A stretch of 64,000 bases of DNA. It comes from Streptomyces sp. A2-16. GTDB lineage: Bacteria; Actinomycetota; Actinomycetes; Streptomycetales; Streptomycetaceae. The first letter of the stretch is position 1; each line of letters starts with the position of its first letter. The notes under the pieces were generated by a model that was not told the origin of the DNA, ran no database searches, and worked only from the letters and a program-made list of their open reading frames with translations. Shown piece by piece: positions 1 through 8,297 of this stretch. The DNA lies in NCBI RefSeq assembly GCF_018128905.1, contig NZ_CP063808.1, positions 62,001 through 126,000 on the forward strand. The letters are read 5' to 3'. The translations under genes were made by a program, and so were the position numbers.

Positions 1-1
1 C

Positions 2-364
2 ACGTACGGGCCGTCCGTACCCGTGTGCCTCGAAGCCGCCGAGGCCGCGCGGGAGGAGGGCTGGGACCTCGAAGTCGTCGACCTGCGCTCACTGGTGCCG
101 TTCGACGACGACACGGTCGCGGCCTCGGTACGGCGGACCGGACGGGCGGTCGTCGTGCACGAGTCGGGCGGGTTCGGCGGACCGGGCGGGGAGATCGCGG
201 CCCGGGTCACGGAGCGCTGCTTCCACCATCTGGAGGCGCCGGTGCTGCGCGTGGCCGGGTTCGACATCCCGTATCCGCCGCCGATGCTGGAGCGTCACCA
301 CCTGCCCGGCGTGGACCGGATCCTGGACGCCGTGGGGCGTCTGCAATGGGAGGCGGAGAGCTGA
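2..364 (+). CDS. Branched-chain alpha-ketoacid dehydrogenase E1 beta subunit, C-terminal part
   Basis: Only the last ~120 codons are in the window; the 5' end is cut by the window edge. The visible part is the transketolase C-terminal domain, with the motif EVVDLRSLVPFD, the stretch VVVHESGGFGGPGGEIAARV, and the family ending RVAGFDIPYPPPMLE. It aligns closely with the complete E1beta encoded at 15790-16770. E1beta pairs with E1alpha to decarboxylate branched-chain 2-oxoacids using thiamine diphosphate in the cytoplasm. The stop codon overlaps the next start (ATGA-type, 4 nt), so translation is probably coupled to the E2 gene. The E1alpha gene presumably lies just upstream, outside the window. 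Identity as a BCDH rather than pyruvate dehydrogenase subunit is inferred from similarity to the second cluster. Confidence 0.92.
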   Translation, partial: TYGPSVPVCLEAAEAAREEGWDLEVVDLRSLVPFDDDTVAASVRRTGRAVVVHESGGFGGPGGEIAARVTERCFHHLEAPVLRVAGFDIPYPPPMLERHHLPGVDRILDAVGRLQWEAES

Positions 365-1674
365 TGGCGCAGGTGCTGGAGTTCAGGCTGCCGGATCTCG
401 GCGAGGGCCTGACCGAGGCGGAGATCGTCCGCTGGCTGGTGGAGGTCGGCGACGTCGTCGCGGTCGACCAGCCGGTCGTCGAGGTCGAGACGGCCAAGGC
501 CATGGTCGACGTCCCCTGCCCCTATGCCGGTGTCGTCACGGCCCGCTTCGGCGAGGAGGGCAGTGAACTCCCGGTGGGGTCACCGCTCATCACGGTCGCG
601 GTGGGGGCGTCGGCCCCCGACCCGGGCGCGCAGGCCGAGGGCTCGGGGAACGTCCTGGTCGGGTACGGCACCTCGGAGGCCCCCGCGCGCAGGCGCAGGG
701 TCCGGCGGGAGCAGCAGGTCCTGGTACCGGTGAACGGCCGGTCGGCACCTGCCGAAGCTCCCGAGGTGATCGAGGGCCCCGTCCCCGTGATCTCCCCGCT
801 CGTCCGCCGCCTCGCCCGCGAGAACGGCCTCGACCTCAGGGAACTCACCGGCTCCGGCCCCGACGGACTGATCCTGAGGGCCGACGTCGAGTACGCCCTG
901 CGGGCCGCGGCCGCACAGGAGCGCCCGGCATCTGCACCGACCGCCGCCCCGGAGGCGCGAGCGGCGGCCCCCGCCGCGACAGCCGTGGGGACCCGCATCC
1001 CCCTCAAGGGTGTGCGTGGAGCGGTCGCCGACAAGCTGTCCCGCAGCCGGAGCGAGATTCCCGACGCCACCTGCTGGGTGGACGCCGACGCGACCGAACT
1101 CATGCGGGCGCGTGCCGCGATGAACGCGACCGGCGGTCCGAAGATCTCCCTGCTCGCGCTCCTCGCCCGGATCTGCACCGCCGCCCTCGGCCGTTTCCCC
1201 GAGCTGAACTCCACCGTGGACATGGCGGCCAGGGAGATCGTGCGGCTGGACGCCGTGCACCTGGGGTTCGCCGCGCAGACCGAGCGGGGACTGGTCGTGC
1301 CGGTCGTGAAGGACGCGCACACGCGGGACGCCGAGTCGCTGTCCGCCGAGTTCGCCCGGCTCACCGAGGCGGCCCGCACCGGCAGCCTCAGCCCCGCCGA
1401 ACTCACCGGCGGCACCTTCACGTTGAACAACTACGGCGTCTTCGGCGTCGACGGCTCCACGCCGATCATCAACCACCCCGAGGCGGCCATGCTCGGCGTC
1501 GGCCGCATCGTCCCCAGGCCGTGGGTGCACGAGGGCGAGCTCGCGGTGCGTCAGGTCGTCCAGCTCTCGCTCACCTTCGACCACCGGGTGTGCGACGGCG
1601 GCACCGCGGGCGGCTTCCTGCGCTACGTGGCGGACTGCGTGGAACAACCGGCGGTGCTGCTGCGCACCCTGTGA
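364..1674 (+). CDS. Dihydrolipoamide acyltransferase E2 of a first BCDH complex
   Basis: A 436-residue protein that takes the acyl group from E1 onto a lipoyl arm and passes it to CoA. The N-terminal lipoyl domain has the lipoylated lysine K45 in VETAKAMVDV. A peripheral-subunit-binding domain follows at about 140-180 (PLVRRLARENGLDLRELTG). An Ala/Pro linker leads to the catalytic acyltransferase domain, which ends with the active-site motif TFDHRVCDGG near residue 408. The start ATG overlaps the E1beta stop, so this is the last gene of the operon. Cys replaces the more usual Val/Ile in the DHRxxDG motif, which is tolerated in the family. A paralogue with the same architecture lies 16 kb downstream (16781-18208). 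Confidence 0.93.
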   Translation: MAQVLEFRLPDLGEGLTEAEIVRWLVEVGDVVAVDQPVVEVETAKAMVDVPCPYAGVVTARFGEEGSELPVGSPLITVAVGASAPDPGAQAEGSGNVLVGYGTSEAPARRRRVRREQQVLVPVNGRSAPAEAPEVIEGPVPVISPLVRRLARENGLDLRELTGSGPDGLILRADVEYALRAAAAQERPASAPTAAPEARAAAPAATAVGTRIPLKGVRGAVADKLSRSRSEIPDATCWVDADATELMRARAAMNATGGPKISLLALLARICTAALGRFPELNSTVDMAAREIVRLDAVHLGFAAQTERGLVVPVVKDAHTRDAESLSAEFARLTEAARTGSLSPAELTGGTFTLNNYGVFGVDGSTPIINHPEAAMLGVGRIVPRPWVHEGELAVRQVVQLSLTFDHRVCDGGTAGGFLRYVADCVEQPAVLLRTL

Positions 1675-1760
1675 CCGCGGCACCCGGGACCGGTGCCGCG
1701 ACCGGTACCGGGTTCGCGACCGGCACCGCGACCGCGCACAGGACACCCGCACCCCGTGAT
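1675..1760. repeat. Short degenerate tandem repeat after the first E2 gene
   Basis: The gap after the E2 stop holds three to four imperfect copies of a 12-13 bp unit resembling GCGACCGGTACC (about 1685-1735). No gene is seen. There is no clear hairpin terminator here, so readthrough into the molybdenum-cofactor genes is possible. Confidence 0.5.
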
Positions 1761-1812
1761 CCCGGCGCCGCCGCACGTTCCCTGTGATCGCTACGGCACG
1801 CATACTCGGGGG

Positions 1813-2730
1813 GTGACTTCGTACGAGTCCTCGAACGACCCGGGCGCCGGGCCCGTGTACGACGTGGTCGTGCTCGCCGGGGGCGCGGCCCGGAGGCTCG
1901 GCGGCGCGGACAAGCCCGGTGTGCGGGTGGGAGGACGCGCCCTGCTCGACCGCGTCCTCGCGGCCTGCGCCGACGCGGACACCACCGTCGTCGTCGCCGA
2001 CCCCCGCCCCACCGCCCGGCCGGTGACCTGGGCCCGCGAGGACCCTCCCGGCGGCGGCCCGCTGGCCGCGCTGGCCGCCGGTCTCGGGCACACCACGGCG
2101 CGGTACGTCCTGGTGCTCTCCGCCGACCTGCCCTTCCTCCAGGAGGGCACCGTCCGGCTGCTGCTGACCGTCCTGCGCACGGGCGGCGCCGACGGCGTGC
2201 TGCTCACCGACGCCGACGGCCGCGACCAGCCGCTGGTGGCCGCGTACCGCGTACCCTCGCTGCGCCACGAGCTCACCGCACTCACGAAGGAACACGGCGC
2301 TCTCACCGGCCTTCCGCTGCGCCGGCTGACCGCCGCGCTCGACCTCACCCGCGTCCCCGACCCCGTCGCGTCCTTCGACTGCGACACCTGGGACGACATC
2401 GCCACCGCCAGGGCACGCATCAGGGAGCATGGGCACGTGTTGGATGAATGGATTTCCGCAGTCAAGGACGAGCTGGGCATCGACCTCGACGTCGACACCG
2501 GCGTGCTGCTCGACCTGGCCCGTGACGCCGCGCACGGCGTGGCCAGGCCCGCGGCACCGCTGACCACGTTCCTCGTCGGCTATGCCGCCGCACAGGCGGG
2601 CGGCAGCCCCGAGGCCGTCGCCGAGGCCTCCCGCAAGGCCGCGGCCCTGGCCCTGCGCTGGGCCGACGAGGCCGAAGAGGACCCCGCCACGCCCGACGGC
2701 GCCTCCGGCACAGGCCCGGACGCCGGATGA
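1813..2730 (+). CDS. MobA-like nucleotidyltransferase fused to a DUF6457 domain
   Basis: A 305-residue protein. Residues ~17-210 form an NTP-transferase domain of the MobA type. The glycine-rich GTP-binding loop VVLAGGAARRLGGADKPG is close to the family LxGGxSxRMGxDK, and SADLPFL is the metal-binding acidic motif. It probably attaches GMP to molybdopterin, or acts on a related nucleotide. From about residue 215 a separate helical domain begins (DEWISAVKDELGIDLDVDTG), the DUF6457 module that is a free-standing small protein in many actinobacteria. The GTG start at 1813 is preferred because it directly precedes the conserved VYDVVVLAGG strand and sits 6 nt after a CATACT box; upstream in-frame codons are Pro/Arg-rich and unlike the family. 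moeA overlaps the end by 4 nt. Confidence 0.85.
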   Translation: MTSYESSNDPGAGPVYDVVVLAGGAARRLGGADKPGVRVGGRALLDRVLAACADADTTVVVADPRPTARPVTWAREDPPGGGPLAALAAGLGHTTARYVLVLSADLPFLQEGTVRLLLTVLRTGGADGVLLTDADGRDQPLVAAYRVPSLRHELTALTKEHGALTGLPLRRLTAALDLTRVPDPVASFDCDTWDDIATARARIREHGHVLDEWISAVKDELGIDLDVDTGVLLDLARDAAHGVARPAAPLTTFLVGYAAAQAGGSPEAVAEASRKAAALALRWADEAEEDPATPDGASGTGPDAG

Positions 2731-4121
2731 CGGCCCGGTCCGTGCGCACCGGCGACCGGTCCGGCCACGCCGAAGACGCCGACGAACTCGACGTCGAGGA
2801 GGCGCTGGCCCTGGTGAGAGAAGACAACGGCACCGCGCATCCCGGCGATCACCGCCCTCCCGGGCCGCCACCGCAGAGCACCGGCCCGGCAGCCCGACCG
2901 GATGCCCAGCACAAGGCGACCCCCTGGACCGAGGCCCGCGCCACCGCCGCCCGCGCAGCCCGTGCGGTCACCCGCCGCGGCCGCCGCGCCCCCGTCTCCG
3001 TACGGCTCGACGATGCCCTCGGCCTCACCCTGGCCGCCCCTCTCGACGCCCTCACCGACCTCCCCTCCTTCGACACCTCGGCCATGGACGGCTGGGCGGT
3101 CGCGGGCCCCGGCCCCTGGGCCGTACGCGACGAGGGGGTGCTGGCCGGGCACGCCGAGCCCGCGCCCCTCACCGACGGCGAGGCGGCCCGGATCGCCACC
3201 GGCGCGCGCATCCCCCCGGACACCACAGCCGTCCTGCGCAGCGAGCACGGGCAGATCGACGAGAAGGGCCGGCTGCACGCCACCCGGGAGGTCGTGCACG
3301 GCCAGGACATCCGCCCGCGCGGACAGGAGTGCCGCAGCGGCGACCAGCTCCTGCCCCCCGGCACCCTCGTCACCCCGGCCGTCCTCGGTCTTGCCGCGGC
3401 CGCCGGATACGACACCCTCACCGCCGTCCCCCGCCCCCGCGTCGAAGTCCTCGTCCTCGGCGACGAGTTGCTCACCGAGGGCGCTCCGCGCGACGGCCTG
3501 ATCCGGGACGCGCTCGGGCCGATGCTCCCGCCCTGGCTGCGCGCGCTCGGCGCCGAGGTCACCGCCGTACGACGGCTCGGTGACTCCGCCGAGGCCCTGC
3601 ACAAGGCGGTCACCCGCTCCGACGCCGATGTGATCGTCACGACCGGCGGGACCGCGGCCGGACCCGTCGACCACGTCCACCCCGTCCTCGGCCGTATCGG
3701 CGCCGAACTCCTGGTCGACGGCGTGAAGGTGCGCCCGGGCCATCCCATGCTGCTCGCTCGCACCAAGGAGAACCAGCACCTCGTCGGCCTGCCGGGCAAC
3801 CCCCTCGCCGCCGTCTCCGGCCTGCTCACGCTCGCCGAACCGCTGCTGCGCACCCTGGCCGCCCGCCCGGCCCCGGAGCCGTACACCCTGCCGCTGCGGG
3901 ACGAGGCCCACGGTCACCCGTACGACACCCGGCTCGTCCCGGTCGTCCTGCGCGGTGACAGCGCGATCCCGCTGCACTACAACGGTCCGGCCATGCTGCG
4001 GGGCATCGCGGCCGCCGATGCCCTCGCCGTCGTACCGCCCGGGGGCTCCCGGCCGGGGCAGGAGGCCGAACTCCTCGACCTGCCCTGGGCGTCCGCGGGA
4101 ATCGGGGTGTGTTTCACGTGA
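2727..4121 (+). CDS. moeA: Molybdopterin molybdenumtransferase MoeA
   Basis: A 464-residue protein that inserts molybdate into adenylylated molybdopterin in the last step of cofactor synthesis. After a variable ~65-residue N-terminus, the MoeA domains follow: FDTSAMDGWAV, RIATGARIP, IRPRGQECRSGD, then the MPT-binding MogA-like domain with VIVTTGGTAAGPVDHV and LVGLPGNPLAA. A C-terminal beta domain closes the protein. The start overlaps the stop of the MobA/DUF6457 gene (ATGA), implying an operon and coupled translation. Its TGA stop at 4119-4121 lies inside a perfect parS site, and the next gene starts within this gene's last codons. Confidence 0.93.
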   Translation: MTARSVRTGDRSGHAEDADELDVEEALALVREDNGTAHPGDHRPPGPPPQSTGPAARPDAQHKATPWTEARATAARAARAVTRRGRRAPVSVRLDDALGLTLAAPLDALTDLPSFDTSAMDGWAVAGPGPWAVRDEGVLAGHAEPAPLTDGEAARIATGARIPPDTTAVLRSEHGQIDEKGRLHATREVVHGQDIRPRGQECRSGDQLLPPGTLVTPAVLGLAAAAGYDTLTAVPRPRVEVLVLGDELLTEGAPRDGLIRDALGPMLPPWLRALGAEVTAVRRLGDSAEALHKAVTRSDADVIVTTGGTAAGPVDHVHPVLGRIGAELLVDGVKVRPGHPMLLARTKENQHLVGLPGNPLAAVSGLLTLAEPLLRTLAARPAPEPYTLPLRDEAHGHPYDTRLVPVVLRGDSAIPLHYNGPAMLRGIAAADALAVVPPGGSRPGQEAELLDLPWASAGIGVCFT

Positions 4122-5224
4122 AACTTCCGGGCCATGACGCGATCGCCCGGCAGGCGGACGAGCACCTCGTGACCCACAAGGTGAAGCTCCCGCGCAAGGT
4201 CGTGGAGCATCCCTTCCGCCAGGTCGCCAGGCGGGTCCTGATGGCGCTGCTGGTGCTCGCGGCGACTGCCTTGATCGTCTACGCCGATCATGACGGCTAC
4301 AACGACAACTCCGACCAGTCCGTCGACTTCCTGGACGCCTGGTACTACGCGACCGTCACCCTCTCCACCACCGGATACGGCGACATCACCCCCGTCAGCG
4401 ATGCCGCCCGGCTCACCAACATCTTCGTGATCACGCCCCTGCGCGTGCTGTTCCTGATCATCCTGGTCGGCACCACGCTCGAAGTCCTCACCGAGCGCAC
4501 CCGCGAGGAGTGGCGACTCAACCGCTGGAGGTCCACCTTGCGCGACCACACCGTCGTGATCGGCTTCGGAACCAAGGGCCGGTCCGCGATCGAGACCGTC
4601 TGCGCGACCGGGCTGAAGAAGGAGCAGGTCGTGGTCGTCGACCCGAGCGGCAAGGCGATCGACGCCGCGACCGCCGTGGGTTATGCGGGGGTCGTCGGGG
4701 ATGCCACCCGCAGCGAGGTGCTGAAACAGGCCGAGGTCCACCGGGCCCGGAAGATCATCATCGCGACCCAGCGCGACGACACGGCGGTCCTCGTGACGCT
4801 GACCGCCCGGCAGCTCAACAAGGGCGCCAAGATCGTGGCGGCCGTGCGCGAGGAGGAGAACGCACCCCTGCTCAAGCAGTCCGGTGCGGACGCCGTCATC
4901 ACCAGCGCCAGCGCGGCCGGCCGCCTCCTCGGACTGTCGGTGCTCAGCCCCGCGGCCGGCATGGTGATGGAGGACCTCATCCAGCAGGGCAGCGGGCTCG
5001 ACCTCGTCGAACGCCCGGTCATAAAGGCCGAGGTGGGCCGGAAACCGAGAGAGACGGACGACCTGGTGGTGAGTGTCGTGCGCGGACACCGGGTGCTCGG
5101 CTACGACGATCCCGCCGTCGGGACGCTGGAGCTGACGGACCGGCTGATCACCATCGTGCGGGCGACGCCGGGCACCCAGGTGGCACCCGACGCCCGCCCG
5201 CTGCCTCCCATGCCCTCTCAGTGA
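4109..5224 (+). CDS. RCK-type potassium channel protein
   Basis: A 371-residue two-transmembrane channel subunit. TM1 is around residues 41-57 (VLMALLVLAATALIVYA). The pore loop carries the selectivity filter TTGYGD near residue 87, followed by TM2 (VLFLIILVGTTLEVL). The cytoplasmic part is a regulator-of-K-conductance domain with Rossmann motif VIGFGTKGRSA and VVGDATRSEVL, plus a TrkA-C-like end. It should form K+-selective tetramers gated by a nucleotide or ion at the RCK ring. The start is uncertain: GTG 4109 or GTG 4118, both within or next to parS; 4109 gives the N-terminus MFHVKLPGHD. Its stop abuts the stop of the convergent ABC permease with no gap (TGATCA). Confidence 0.9.
   Translation: MFHVKLPGHDAIARQADEHLVTHKVKLPRKVVEHPFRQVARRVLMALLVLAATALIVYADHDGYNDNSDQSVDFLDAWYYATVTLSTTGYGDITPVSDAARLTNIFVITPLRVLFLIILVGTTLEVLTERTREEWRLNRWRSTLRDHTVVIGFGTKGRSAIETVCATGLKKEQVVVVDPSGKAIDAATAVGYAGVVGDATRSEVLKQAEVHRARKIIIATQRDDTAVLVTLTARQLNKGAKIVAAVREEENAPLLKQSGADAVITSASAAGRLLGLSVLSPAAGMVMEDLIQQGSGLDLVERPVIKAEVGRKPRETDDLVVSVVRGHRVLGYDDPAVGTLELTDRLITIVRATPGTQVAPDARPLPPMPSQ
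4111..4124. other. parS: parS chromosome-partition site (ParB binding)
   Basis: GTTTCACGTGAAAC is a perfect 14-bp palindrome identical to the bacterial parS core. In Streptomyces most parS sites cluster around oriC and are bound by ParB to organise origin regions for segregation into spores. This copy straddles the moeA stop codon and the start region of the potassium-channel gene. The match is seen directly; binding is inferred. Confidence 0.93.
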
Positions 5225-6073
5225 TCACTTGCGGTTGTAGAGCCGCATCGTGATCGGCCCGAAGACCGCGATGAACAGGCCCGCCCACCCGAGCGACCAG
5301 GCGATCTCGTCGGCGGGCCAGTCGCCCGCCATCAGTCCGCGCACGGCCGAGGACAGATGACTGATCGGGCTGTTGTTGACGAAGGCCTGGAGCCAGCCCG
5401 GCATCGTCCTCGGATCGACGAAGACGTTGGACAGGAAGGTCAGCGGAAAGATCACCATCATGCTGACGCCCATCACCGACTTCTCGGTCCGCAGCATCAG
5501 CCCGAACATCGTCCAGATCCACGAGAACGCGAACGAGAAGACGAGCAGCAGCGCGATGCCGGCGATCACACCGCCGGCCCCGCCGTCCGGGCGGTAGCCC
5601 AGGATGACGCCGACGGTGAGCATCACGACGGACGCGATCGTGTAGCGCAGGGCGTCACCGAGCAGATAACCCACCATCGTCGACGGCCGCCAGATGGGCA
5701 GCGAGCGGAAGCGGTCGAAGACGCCCTTCTCGATGTCGGTGTTGACCGAGACACCGGTGTACATCGTGATCATCACGACCGACATCACCAGGATGCCCGG
5801 CAGCAGGAACTGGATGTACTCCTCCGGGGACCCGGCCAGGGCGCCCCCGAACAGGTACGTGTACATCAGCACCATCATGATCGGGAACGCGGTGACGTCG
5901 AAGAGCTGCTCCGGCACGTGCTTGATCTTGAGGATCGCCCGCCAGCCGAAGGTCAGCGAGGCCGACAGCGCGCTCGGGCGCGGCGGCCGCTCCCCGGCGA
6001 CCAGCAGCGCGGCCAGCGACTCGGCGCTGACGGGGGCGAGGTCCTGGGCCTCGGTCTGCGTCGCGGTGCTCAT
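5225..6073 (-). CDS. ABC-2 type export permease (DrrB-like)
   Basis: A 282-residue polytopic membrane protein with about six transmembrane segments, for example [18 protein letters not shown] and [19 protein letters not shown]. It has the ABC-2 signature region near [21 protein letters not shown], which resembles the daunorubicin-resistance permease DrrB. The first ~45 residues are cytoplasmic. It forms the channel of an efflux pump energised by the overlapping ATPase gene upstream (4-nt overlap, ATGA). The exported substrate cannot be told from the sequence; drugs or lipids are typical for this family. Confidence 0.9.
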   Translation of the reverse strand: MSTATQTEAQDLAPVSAESLAALLVAGERPPRPSALSASLTFGWRAILKIKHVPEQLFDVTAFPIMMVLMYTYLFGGALAGSPEEYIQFLLPGILVMSVVMITMYTGVSVNTDIEKGVFDRFRSLPIWRPSTMVGYLLGDALRYTIASVVMLTVGVILGYRPDGGAGGVIAGIALLLVFSFAFSWIWTMFGLMLRTEKSVMGVSMMVIFPLTFLSNVFVDPRTMPGWLQAFVNNSPISHLSSAVRGLMAGDWPADEIAWSLGWAGLFIAVFGPITMRLYNRK

Positions 6074-7110
6074 GCCGCCACCTCGTCCTTGTCGTCGCGG
6101 GAGTCGCGGGAGTCGCCGGAATCCGGGTTGTCGCGGGAGTCGTGCGTGTCGTGGCCGGTGAGGGCGAGGAACACCTCGTCCAGGCTGGGCTGGCCCAGCG
6201 AGAAGTTGTCGACGGTGATGCCGGTGCGGGCCAGCTCGGCGAGCGCGCGCGAGGCCTGTTCGGCGGCCGTGTCACTGGCCGCCGAACCGAGCCGGGCGGT
6301 CAGCGCGACCGAGTCCGGTTCCAGCTGTACCTGCGCGTCCAGGGCCCGTCGTAGGATCTCCGCCGCCTCGGGCCGCTGCCCGCCGTCGCGCAGTCGCAGA
6401 TGTACGGTGCCGGCGCCCACGGAGGCCTTCAGCTCGCCCTTGGTGCCCTCGGCGATCACCCGGCCGTGGTCGATGACGGCGATCCGGGAGGCCAGCTGGT
6501 CGGCCTCGTCCAGGTACTGCGTGGTCAGCAGCACGGTGGTGCCCTGGGCGACGACCGCGCGCACGATGTCCCAGACCTGGTTGCGGCTGCGCGGGTCGAG
6601 GCCGGTGGTGGGTTCGTCGAGGAAGAGCAGCTCGGGGGTGTTCAGGATGGACGCGGCGATGTCGATACGGCGCCGCATGCCGCCGGAGTAGTGCTTGACC
6701 TGCTTTGCGGCCGCCTCCGAGAGACCGAAGGCCTCCAGGAGCTGTCCGGCGCGCTCGCGTGCGGCCTTCTTGTGGTGGCCGAGGAGACGGCCCAGCAGGA
6801 CCAGGTTCTCGGTGCCTGTGAGGTCCTCGTCGACGGAGGCGTACTGGCCGGTGAGGCTGACCCGGCCGCGGACCTCGTCGGCCTCGCGGACGACGTCGTG
6901 GCCGAAGACGTGGGCTTCGCCGCCGTCGGGCCGCAGGAGGGTCGCGAGCATCTTCACTGTGGTGGTCTTGCCGGCGCCGTTCGGGCCGAGGACGCCGTAG
7001 ACCGTGCCGGCCGGCACCGCGAGGTCGACTCCGTCGACGGCCCTGGTCTCACCGAACGTCTTCACGAGGCCCGCGGTCTCGATCGCCAGGGATGACGTGT
7101 GCTGGCTCAT
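6070..7110 (-). CDS. ABC transporter ATP-binding protein (DrrA-like)
   Basis: A 346-residue ATPase. Walker A is [10 protein letters not shown], the signature is [10 protein letters not shown], Walker B is [13 protein letters not shown], and the H-loop is in [14 protein letters not shown]. The C-terminal DUF4162-type extension ([10 protein letters not shown] to [27 protein letters not shown]) is typical of DrrA. It drives the DrrB-like permease encoded immediately downstream. An odd tail of alternating Asp, Ser, Arg and Asn (about residues 318-340, starting [10 protein letters not shown]) is low-complexity and built from short DNA repeats. The start ATG is preceded by GGAAGGA. Confidence 0.92.
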   Translation of the reverse strand: MSQHTSSLAIETAGLVKTFGETRAVDGVDLAVPAGTVYGVLGPNGAGKTTTVKMLATLLRPDGGEAHVFGHDVVREADEVRGRVSLTGQYASVDEDLTGTENLVLLGRLLGHHKKAARERAGQLLEAFGLSEAAAKQVKHYSGGMRRRIDIAASILNTPELLFLDEPTTGLDPRSRNQVWDIVRAVVAQGTTVLLTTQYLDEADQLASRIAVIDHGRVIAEGTKGELKASVGAGTVHLRLRDGGQRPEAAEILRRALDAQVQLEPDSVALTARLGSAASDTAAEQASRALAELARTGITVDNFSLGQPSLDEVFLALTGHDTHDSRDNPDSGDSRDSRDDKDEVAA

Positions 7111-7261
7111 GGGCGGGATTCCTTCCGCGTACTTGGGCTACGCATGGGGAGACCTTTACCGTCGCGCAAACTCATCGGTCGTGCACAGCGAATTTTCGGG
7201 GACGGCCGGGTCGCACAGCGCGGGAGCCCGCGCCCCCGAGTGGGGCGTCGCGGCCTGGGAG

Positions 7262-7267
7262 TAGCGT
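7262..7267 (+). promoter_or_regulatory. -10 box of a probable leaderless promoter
   Basis: TAGCGT lies exactly 7 nt before the ATG of the quinone oxidoreductase gene, and no Shine-Dalgarno sequence lies between. This geometry predicts transcription starting at the A of the start codon. No good -35 hexamer is visible. Confidence 0.5.
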
Positions 7268-7274
7268 CGGGCTC

Positions 7275-8255
7275 ATGTATGCGATCACGATTCCCGAACC
7301 CGGTGGGCCCGAGGCGCTGGTGTGGAGCGAGGTCCCCGATGCCGTGGCCGGTGAGGGCGAGGTGCTGGTCGAGGTGGTGGCCGGGGCCGTCAACCGAGCC
7401 GACATCCTGCAACGGCAGGGCTTCTACAACCCCCCGCCCGGCGCCTCCCCCTACCCCGGCCTTGAGTGCTCAGGACGCATCGCGGAGATCGGCCCCGGGG
7501 TGTCCGGCTGGGCCGTCGGCGACGAGGTGTGCGCGCTGCTCGCGGGTGGCGGATACGCCGAGAAGGTCGCCGTGCCGGCCGGGCAGCTGCTGCCCGTGCT
7601 CAAGGGCATCGACGTGCGGCAGGCGGCCGCGCTGCCCGAGGTGGTCTGCACGGTCTGGTCGAACGTCTTCATGATCGCCCACCTGCGCCCCGGCGAGACG
7701 CTGCTGGTGCACGGCGGTTCCAGCGGCATCGGCACGATGGCGATCCAGCTCGCCAAGGCGGTGGGCGCCAAGGTCGCGGTGACCGCGGGCACGGCGCAGA
7801 AGCTGGAGCGCTGTGCCGAGCTCGGCGCGGACATCCTGATCAACTACCGGGAACAGGACTTCGTCGAGGAGGTCCGCGCGGCCACCGACGGTGCGGGGGC
7901 CGACGTCATCCTGGACAACATGGGCGCGAAGTACCTCGACCGGAACGTCAACGCCCTCGCCGTCAACGGACGGCTCGCGATCATCGGCATGCAGGGCGGC
8001 GTCAAGGGCGAGCTGAACATCGCCACGCTGCTGAACAAGCGCGCCGCGATCAGCGCGACCTCGCTGCGGGCACGGCCGCCGGCCGAGAAGAAGGCGATCG
8101 TGGCAGCCGTACGCGAGCATGTGTGGCCGCTGCTGGAGGCCGGGCACATCCGTCCGGTCGTCGACCGCGAGCTGCCGATGAGCGACGCGGCCGCCGCGCA
8201 CCGGGTCGTCGAGGAGAGCGGGCACGTCGGCAAGGTTCTGCTGGTCACGTCCTAG
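7275..8255 (+). CDS. NAD(P)H:quinone oxidoreductase (zinc-independent MDR family)
   Basis: A 326-residue medium-chain dehydrogenase/reductase of the zeta-crystallin/PIG3 type. The N-terminal GroES-like domain has NRADILQRQGFYNPPPG and PGLECSGRI. The Rossmann domain has VHGGSSGIGTMAIQLAKAVG. The zinc-ligand cysteines of alcohol dehydrogenases are absent. It most likely reduces quinones or enones with NADPH in the cytosol. The ATG at 7275 was chosen over longer frames because the family starts at MYAITIPEPGGPE and a TAGCGT box lies 7 nt upstream. It is a single gene, divergent from the DrrAB exporter. Confidence 0.9.
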   Translation: MYAITIPEPGGPEALVWSEVPDAVAGEGEVLVEVVAGAVNRADILQRQGFYNPPPGASPYPGLECSGRIAEIGPGVSGWAVGDEVCALLAGGGYAEKVAVPAGQLLPVLKGIDVRQAAALPEVVCTVWSNVFMIAHLRPGETLLVHGGSSGIGTMAIQLAKAVGAKVAVTAGTAQKLERCAELGADILINYREQDFVEEVRAATDGAGADVILDNMGAKYLDRNVNALAVNGRLAIIGMQGGVKGELNIATLLNKRAAISATSLRARPPAEKKAIVAAVREHVWPLLEAGHIRPVVDRELPMSDAAAAHRVVEESGHVGKVLLVTS

Positions 8256-8297
8256 GTGTTTCGGTACGGCGTTCCGGTACGGCGTTCAGGCACAGCC

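Noticed and set aside
580..2871. Very long minus-strand open frame (763 codons) opposite the E2 and MobA-like genes
   Set aside because: It is Arg/Gly-rich with no domain pattern and lies antisense to genes with clear motifs; long shadow frames are expected at this GC content. The same holds for other long opposite-strand frames, e.g. 10129-11706, 38180-40138 and 42180-45440.
5225..7110. DrrAB-like pair considered as part of an antibiotic biosynthetic cluster
   Set aside because: No biosynthetic genes (PKS, NRPS, tailoring sets) are near; such exporters are common as stand-alone pairs in the core genome.
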